This document shows positions 1 through 7,794 of a DNA stretch of 7,794 bases, one piece after another. The position numbers were made by a program, and so were the translations under genes. Below the pieces are notes generated by a model that ran no database searches, had not been told where the DNA came from, and saw only the letters and a list, made by a program, of their open reading frames with translations. The stretch is from CAZEJK01 sp964512045 (GTDB lineage: Bacteria > Acidobacteriota > Thermoanaerobaculia > Thermoanaerobaculales > Sulfomarinibacteraceae), in NCBI GenBank assembly GCA_964512045.1, contig CAZEJK010000245.1, positions 1 through 7,794 of the forward strand, read 5' to 3'. Positions within the stretch are counted from its first letter, which is position 1, and every line of letters starts with the position of its first letter.

Positions 1-2
1 TT

Positions 3-296
<294 letters not shown>

Positions 297-310
297 GGAG
301 GCAGGCGAGC

Positions 311-4512
<4,202 letters not shown>

Positions 4513-4516
<4 letters not shown>

Positions 4517-4541
4517 CAGCTAGGGGATTCTCAAGTATTCT
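4513..4541 (+). promoter_or_regulatory. Predicted sigma-70-type promoter of the str genes
   Basis: TTGACA at 4513-4518 is a perfect -35 consensus. A 17-nt spacer separates it from TATTCT at 4536-4541, which matches four of six -10 positions including the important TA and final T. The -35 box shares three bases with the rpoC stop codon (TGA, 4514-4516). No TG extended -10 is present; a short A-rich stretch (GAGAAAAG, 4503-4510) lies just upstream. A start site near 4548 would give a leader of about 100 nt before rpsL. Position and spacing make this the likely dedicated promoter for rpsL-rpsG-fusA-tuf. Activity is inferred from sequence only. Confidence 0.72.
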
Positions 4542-4651
4542 TCCGCGGCTTTGGCCCTGGGAAGGGTTGAGCATTCACAGTGTCGTGAGCCGACAGTCGA
4601 CGACCGACATCTGACGTGTCGAGACTGTCTGTGTTGAGCTGAGGAGAAGAT
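4542..4651 (+). promoter_or_regulatory. rpsL leader with two competing stem-loops
   Basis: This is the rest of the rpoC-rpsL gap, the predicted 5' untranslated region of the str transcript. Three pairings are visible. CCCT (4555-4558) can pair with AGGG (4563-4566) around the GNRA-type loop GGGA. TGTCG (4581-4585) can pair with CGACA (4591-4595) around a 5-nt loop. GACAGTC (4592-4598) can pair with GACTGTC (4623-4629), extended by GAC 4599-4601 with GTC 4618-4620 across a 2-nt bulge. The last two share bases 4592-4595 and exclude each other. The rpsL Shine-Dalgarno (GAGGAG, 4641-4646) lies 11 nt beyond the longer stem. No U-tract follows any stem, so none looks like an intrinsic terminator of rpoBC. 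Whether the leader regulates anything is unknown. Confidence 0.4.
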
Positions 4652-5026
4652 ATGCCGACGATCGTACAGCTGGTCCGGAAGGGGCGCCAAAAGACCGTTG
4701 AGGGCACCAAAAGCCCGGCGCTGCAGGCGTGCCCCCAGCGGCGCGGAGTGTGCACCCGAGTGTTCACGACCACGCCGAAGAAGCCGAACTCCGCGCTGCG
4801 CAAGGTCGCACGTGTGCGTTTGACCAACGGAATCGAGGTCACCGCCTACATCCCCGGTGAAGGACACAACCTGCAGGAGCACTCGCAGGTCCTGATCCGT
4901 GGGGGCCGAGTGAAGGACCTGCCCGGTGTGCGCTACCACGTGGTGCGCGGGACGATGGACTGTCAGGGTGTGGACGGACGGCGTCAGCAGCGCTCGAAGT
5001 ACGGCGCCAAGCGACCCAAGCAGTAG
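4652..5026 (+). CDS. rpsL: 30S ribosomal protein S12
   Basis: Complete 124-residue S12, the same length as the E. coli precursor. S12 sits at the 30S decoding centre, where it supports tRNA selection and accuracy. The ATG has GAGGAG five bases upstream (4641-4646). The protein opens PTIVQLVRKGR and contains CPQRRGVCTRVFTTTPKKPNSALRKV (about residues 27-52) and GGRVKDLPGVRYHVVRG (84-100). It ends in the typical basic tail RSKYGAKRPKQ. K43 and K88, whose substitutions cause streptomycin resistance in other bacteria, have the usual lysines, so the sequence predicts ordinary sensitivity at this locus. D89 in KDLPG is the aspartate that RimO methylthiolates in E. coli. It is the first gene downstream of the predicted str promoter and is followed after 87 nt by its usual partner rpsG. 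Confidence 0.99.
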   Translation: MPTIVQLVRKGRQKTVEGTKSPALQACPQRRGVCTRVFTTTPKKPNSALRKVARVRLTNGIEVTAYIPGEGHNLQEHSQVLIRGGRVKDLPGVRYHVVRGTMDCQGVDGRRQQRSKYGAKRPKQ

Positions 5027-5047
5027 ACGTCGGAGCGGTGTGAGGAG

Positions 5048-5110
5048 ATGATGTTGCAGGAAGTTCAGCCGATGGCTGACCGACAGCAGACCCGTGAAGT
5101 GAGGAAGTGA
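5048..5110 (+). CDS. Possible 20-codon leader ORF upstream of rpsG
   Basis: An open frame of 20 codons fills most of the rpsL-rpsG gap. It begins with tandem ATG codons (5048 and 5051) and ends with TGA at 5108-5110, three bases before the rpsG ATG. A purine-rich GAGGAG (5042-5047) abuts the first ATG; for the second ATG, GAGG at 5042-5045 is spaced five bases away, which is workable. The predicted peptide begins MMLQEV, ends REVRK and is hydrophilic and charged. I recognise no family. The stop is close enough to rpsG for translational coupling, and the ORF also contains the 5065-5079 hairpin. It could equally be a chance frame, since a frame this short is unremarkable in GC-rich DNA. Confidence 0.3.
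   Translation: MMLQEVQPMADRQQTREVRK
5065..5079 (+). promoter_or_regulatory. Hairpin in rpsL-rpsG gap, candidate S7 operator element
   Basis: TCAGCC (5065-5070) and GGCTGA (5074-5079) form a perfect 6-bp stem with a 3-nt loop, midway between the rpsL stop and the rpsG start. In E. coli, S7 binds the structured rpsL-rpsG intercistronic mRNA to repress its own and downstream translation. A structured element in the same place suggests a similar role by position. I could not match the fold to the E. coli S7 target or to 16S rRNA. No T-tract follows, so it is not a terminator. Confidence 0.4.
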
Positions 5111-5113
5111 GCC

Positions 5114-5584
5114 ATGCCTCGTCGTGCCACAGTCGCCAAACGAGAGATCCTGCCGGATCCCGTGTACAACTCGCAGCTCGTGACGCGGTTCATCAACGTC
5201 GTCATGCTGCGGGGGAAGAAGACCGTTGCAGAGCGCATTTTCTACGGCGCCCTCAAGCAGATCGAGAGCCGCACGGGCGACGATCCGTTGAAGGTCTTCA
5301 AGCGGGCCGTCGAGAACGTCAAGCCTCACGTCGAGGTGCGCTCGCGGCGCGTCGGCGGCTCCACCTACCAGGTTCCCGTCGAGGTGCGGACGGAGCGGTC
5401 GCTGTCGCTGTCGATCCGCTGGTTGATCGGTTTCGCCAGCAAGCGACACGAGAAGACGATGGTCGAGAAGCTTGCCGGAGAGTTCTTGGATGCCGCCAAC
5501 AACCGTGGCGGTGCTGTGAAGAAGCGCGACGACACCCACAGGATGGCAGACGCGAACAAGGCGTTCGCACACTACCGCTGGTAG
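5114..5584 (+). CDS. rpsG: 30S ribosomal protein S7
   Basis: Complete 156-residue S7, the standard bacterial length. S7 binds the 3' major domain of 16S rRNA, nucleates assembly of the 30S head and lines the tRNA exit site. The ATG at 5114 has GAGG at 5101-5104, nine bases upstream. The N-terminus MPRRATVAKREILPDP is typical. The family signature spans about residues 22-46 (VTRFINVVMLRGKKTVAERI). The beta-hairpin that reaches toward the exit site is at about 73-91 (VEVRSRRVGGSTYQVPVEV). IRWLIGFASKR and the C-terminal HRMADANKAFAHYRW match the family closely. It lies between rpsL and fusA as in the classical str operon. In E. coli, S7 is the autorepressor of this operon; the same role here is an inference. 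Confidence 0.99.
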   Translation: MPRRATVAKREILPDPVYNSQLVTRFINVVMLRGKKTVAERIFYGALKQIESRTGDDPLKVFKRAVENVKPHVEVRSRRVGGSTYQVPVEVRTERSLSLSIRWLIGFASKRHEKTMVEKLAGEFLDAANNRGGAVKKRDDTHRMADANKAFAHYRW

Positions 5585-5605
5585 ATCTGAGCTTGATGTT
5601 GTGAG

Positions 5606-5625
5606 CCCGGCGGTATGCCGTCGGG
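5606..5625 (+). other. GC-rich stem-loop upstream of fusA
   Basis: CCCGGCGG (5606-5613) pairs with CCGTCGGG (5618-5625) around the 4-nt loop TATG, giving an 8-bp stem with a single G-U pair. It is the strongest hairpin I found in the intergenic DNA. The next bases lead straight into the fusA Shine-Dalgarno GAGGAG (5629-5634), three bases after the stem. No immediate T-run follows; the nearest, TTCTTT at 5635-5640, is ten bases away and interrupted. Termination is therefore unlikely. An effect on fusA translation, mRNA processing or stability is possible but unproven. Confidence 0.55.
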
Positions 5626-5646
5626 AGCGAGGAGTTCTTTGACAAC

Positions 5647-7728
5647 ATGGCCCGTTCCATTCCGCTCTCCAAGGTCCGAAATATCGGCATCATGGCCCAC
5701 ATCGATGCCGGTAAGACGACGACTACCGAGCGGATCCTGTACTACACCGGCATCAACTACAAGATCGGCGAGGTCCACGACGGGACCGCGACGATGGACT
5801 GGATGCCGCAGGAGCAGGAGCGGGGCATTACCATCACGTCGGCAGCGACCACCTGCTTCTGGCGTGACCACCGCATCAACATCATCGATACTCCGGGGCA
5901 CGTCGACTTCACCGCCGAGGTGGAGCGGAGCTTGCGCGTGCTCGACGGCGCGATCGCCATCTTCTGCGCGGTCGGCGGTGTCGAGCCGCAGTCCGAGACG
6001 GTCTGGCGTCAGGCGGATCGGTACCACGTTCCGCGGCTCGCGCTGGTCAACAAGATGGACCGTGTCGGCGCCAACTTCGGCCGCGTTGTCGACCAGATCC
6101 GCGACAAGCTGAAGGCCAACCCCGTGCCAATCCAGATTCCGTTGGGCATCGAAGAGGGCTTCGTCGGCGTCATCGACCTGGTGCGCATGCGTGCGTGCCG
6201 CTGGGAGGACGAGACGCTTGGCGCCACCTTCGTCGCTGACGAGATCCCCGACGAGTACCGAGCCGAGGCCGAGGAGCACCGCGAGCGTTTGCTCGAGGCC
6301 GTCGCAGAGACCGATGAGGACCTCCTCGACGCCTACCTGAGTCGCGGCGATCTGGACGATGCGCAGATTCTGCGGGGTCTCAGGCGCGGTACCTTGGCGA
6401 ATCAGCTGGTCCCCGTCCTGTGCGGCTCCGCTTTCAAGAACAAAGGGGTCCAGCCTCTGATCGACGGCGTGGTGGACTTCCTACCAGCGCCGGATGACGT
6501 TCCGCCGATCGAAGGCCGCAGCCAAGACTCCGGGGATCTCGACGTGCGTCGTGCCGACGACGACGAGCCGTTCGCTGCCCTGGTCTTCAAGATCATGACC
6601 GATCCGCACGTCGGTCACCTCGCCTTTGTGCGCCTGTACTCCGGGCGTCTGGCAACGGGGCAGGCGGTCTTGAACTCGACCACCGGACGGAAGGAGCGGG
6701 TCGGCCGCCTGCTCAAGATGCACGCGAACAAGCGTGAGGAGCTCTCCGAGGTGTGGGCGGGTGACATCTGTGCGGTAGTCGGTCTCCGCCAGGTCGGTAC
6801 CGGCGATACCATCTGCGACCCGAAGCACCCGATCGCGTTGGAAGCGATGCAGTTCCCAGAGCCGGTGATCTCGGTCGCGATCGAGCCGAAGACCACGGCG
6901 GACCAGGAGAGGCTGGCGGGCGCCCTGGAGAAGCTGACGCGCGAGGATCCGACATTCAAGGTCAACGTGAACCCCGAGACCTCACAGACGATCATCTCGG
7001 GCATGGGCGAGCTGCACCTGGAGATCATCGTCGATCGCCTGATGCGCGAGTTCAAGATCGGCGCCAACGTCGGGCGGCCACAGGTGGCGTACCGCGAGAC
7101 GATCACGGAGGAGGCCGAGGGGGAAGGCAGGTTCATCCGTCAGACCGGTGGCCAGGGCATGTACGGGCACGTCAAGCTGCGCGTCTGGCCGTTGACGGAC
7201 GGGACCGACTTCGAGTTCAACAACGAGATCCGCGAAGGCGTGATCCCCAAGGAGTTCATCAAACCGATCGAGATCGGTGCGCGCGAGGGTATGGAGCGCG
7301 GCGTGCTCGCCGGCAACGCCCTGGTCGGCGTCGGGGTGAGCGTGTACGATGGGTCGTTCCACGAGGAGGACTCCAACGAGCTGGCGTTCAAGGTAGCCGG
7401 ATCGATGGCGTTCACCGATGCCGCTCGCAGGGCCGGGCCGACGCTGCTCGAACCCATCATGGAGGTTGAGGTCGTCACTCCCGAGGAGTACATGGGAGAT
7501 GTTCTGGCCGATCTCAACGGACGCCGTGGACGGATCATCCGCATGGAGCCGCGCGTCGGCTTCCAGGTGGTGAGCGCCCACGTTCCTCTGGCAGAGATGT
7601 TCGGGTACGCCACGGACCTGCGGTCCCGCACCCAGGGTCGGGCGACCTACTCGATGCAGTTTGATCACTACGACGAAGTTCCCAAGCAGCTGTCAGATCA
7701 GCTGGTGTCCCGGGTACGGGGTTATTGA
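5647..7728 (+). CDS. fusA: Translation elongation factor G
   Basis: Complete 693-residue EF-G, the usual length. It is the cytosolic GTPase that drives mRNA-tRNA translocation and, with RRF, ribosome recycling. GTPase motifs are G1 AHIDAGKT (17-24), switch I around RGITITSAAT (59-68), G3 DTPGH (81-85, with catalytic H85), G4 NKMD (135-138) and G5 SAF (261-263). The G' subdomain lies at about 160-255. Domain II begins at about 300, domain III includes SGMGELHLEIIVDRL (451-465), domain IV includes GGQGMYGHVK (501-510) and the loop with H572, and domain V runs from about 600 to the end. The ATG at 5647 fits the conserved start MARSIPLSKVRNIGI; its GAGGAG is 12 bases upstream, rather long, and lies next to a hairpin. 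Position between rpsG and tuf supports the canonical EF-G rather than an EF-G2 paralogue. Confidence 0.99.
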   Translation: MARSIPLSKVRNIGIMAHIDAGKTTTTERILYYTGINYKIGEVHDGTATMDWMPQEQERGITITSAATTCFWRDHRINIIDTPGHVDFTAEVERSLRVLDGAIAIFCAVGGVEPQSETVWRQADRYHVPRLALVNKMDRVGANFGRVVDQIRDKLKANPVPIQIPLGIEEGFVGVIDLVRMRACRWEDETLGATFVADEIPDEYRAEAEEHRERLLEAVAETDEDLLDAYLSRGDLDDAQILRGLRRGTLANQLVPVLCGSAFKNKGVQPLIDGVVDFLPAPDDVPPIEGRSQDSGDLDVRRADDDEPFAALVFKIMTDPHVGHLAFVRLYSGRLATGQAVLNSTTGRKERVGRLLKMHANKREELSEVWAGDICAVVGLRQVGTGDTICDPKHPIALEAMQFPEPVISVAIEPKTTADQERLAGALEKLTREDPTFKVNVNPETSQTIISGMGELHLEIIVDRLMREFKIGANVGRPQVAYRETITEEAEGEGRFIRQTGGQGMYGHVKLRVWPLTDGTDFEFNNEIREGVIPKEFIKPIEIGAREGMERGVLAGNALVGVGVSVYDGSFHEEDSNELAFKVAGSMAFTDAARRAGPTLLEPIMEVEVVTPEEYMGDVLADLNGRRGRIIRMEPRVGFQVVSAHVPLAEMFGYATDLRSRTQGRATYSMQFDHYDEVPKQLSDQLVSRVRGY

Positions 7729-7739
7729 GGGGAGTCGAC

Positions 7740-7794
7740 ATGGCCAAGGAGAAGTTCGAGCGCACGAAGCCCCACGTGAACGTGGGGACGATCG
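7740..7794 (+). CDS. tuf: Translation elongation factor Tu, N-terminus (partial)
   Basis: The first 18 codons run off the window edge. They read MAKEKFERTKPHVNVGTI, the near-invariant EF-Tu start just before the G1 loop. EF-Tu carries aminoacyl-tRNA to the ribosome as a GTP complex. The ATG at 7740 has a strong GAGGGGAG (7727-7734) five bases upstream that overlaps the fusA stop codon. The fusA-tuf gap is 11 nt, so the two are almost certainly co-transcribed. Many proteobacterial-type genomes carry two tuf copies; this would be the str-operon copy. Whether rpsJ and the S10 operon follow cannot be seen. Confidence 0.97.
   Translation, partial: MAKEKFERTKPHVNVGTI

Noticed and set aside
4555..4566. 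CCCT-GGGA-AGGG hairpin after rpoC as an rpoBC terminator
   Set aside because: The stem has only four strong pairs and no U-tract follows, so it does not fit an intrinsic terminator.
4520..5572. 350-codon open frame on the - strand across rpsL, rpsG and both gaps
   Set aside because: It was tempting because it crosses non-coding DNA, but most of it is the complement of the conserved S12 and S7 genes. No domain was recognised in its translation.
5639..5662. TTGACA just before the fusA start as a possible fusA promoter -35
   Set aside because: The DNA about 17 nt downstream reads CCGCTC-like sequence with no acceptable -10 box.

Overview
The window holds one continuous block of transcription and translation genes, all on the + strand: the 3' end of rpoB, then complete rpoC, rpsL, rpsG and fusA, then the first codons of tuf. 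This is the bacterial rpoBC cluster joined directly to the str operon (S12, S7, EF-G, EF-Tu). The DNA is GC-rich with strong G/C third positions, so long antisense open frames appear opposite the real genes. RpoC carries a large insertion inside the trigger loop (SI3-like), as in Gram-negative bacteria of the proteobacterial type. From memory, its N-terminal region reads most like those of Myxococcus- or Geobacter-type 'deltaproteobacteria' (Myxococcota, Desulfobacterota, Binatota and relatives). That placement is an inference; no finer assignment is possible here.

Layout: RpoB C-terminus (3-296), a 14-nt gap, RpoC (311-4516), a 135-nt gap, S12 (4652-5026), an 87-nt gap, S7 (5114-5584), a 62-nt gap, EF-G (5647-7728), an 11-nt gap, and the EF-Tu start (7740 to the window edge). 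All genes appear intact, with usual family lengths and key residues present. I saw no RNA gene, mobile element, CRISPR array or long repeat. No gene-free stretch exceeds 135 nt.

The less ordinary features lie between genes. A near-consensus sigma-70-type promoter (TTGACA, 17 nt, TATTCT) overlaps the rpoC stop codon and would drive rpsL-rpsG-fusA-tuf separately from rpoBC. Its predicted leader of about 100 nt can form two mutually exclusive stems. The rpsL-rpsG gap, which in E. coli is the S7 autoregulation site, holds a 20-codon reading frame with a Shine-Dalgarno-like sequence. That frame ends three bases before the rpsG start and has a perfect 6-bp hairpin inside it. The rpsG-fusA gap has an 8-bp GC-rich hairpin just before the fusA ribosome binding site. 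No intrinsic terminator with a U-tract was found between any two genes, so read-through from rpoBC into the str genes is plausible.

Functionally, RpoB and RpoC form the RNA polymerase catalytic core. S12 and S7 belong to the 30S decoding centre and head, EF-Tu delivers aminoacyl-tRNA and EF-G drives translocation. The block is core housekeeping DNA; I did not find an undescribed protein system in it.
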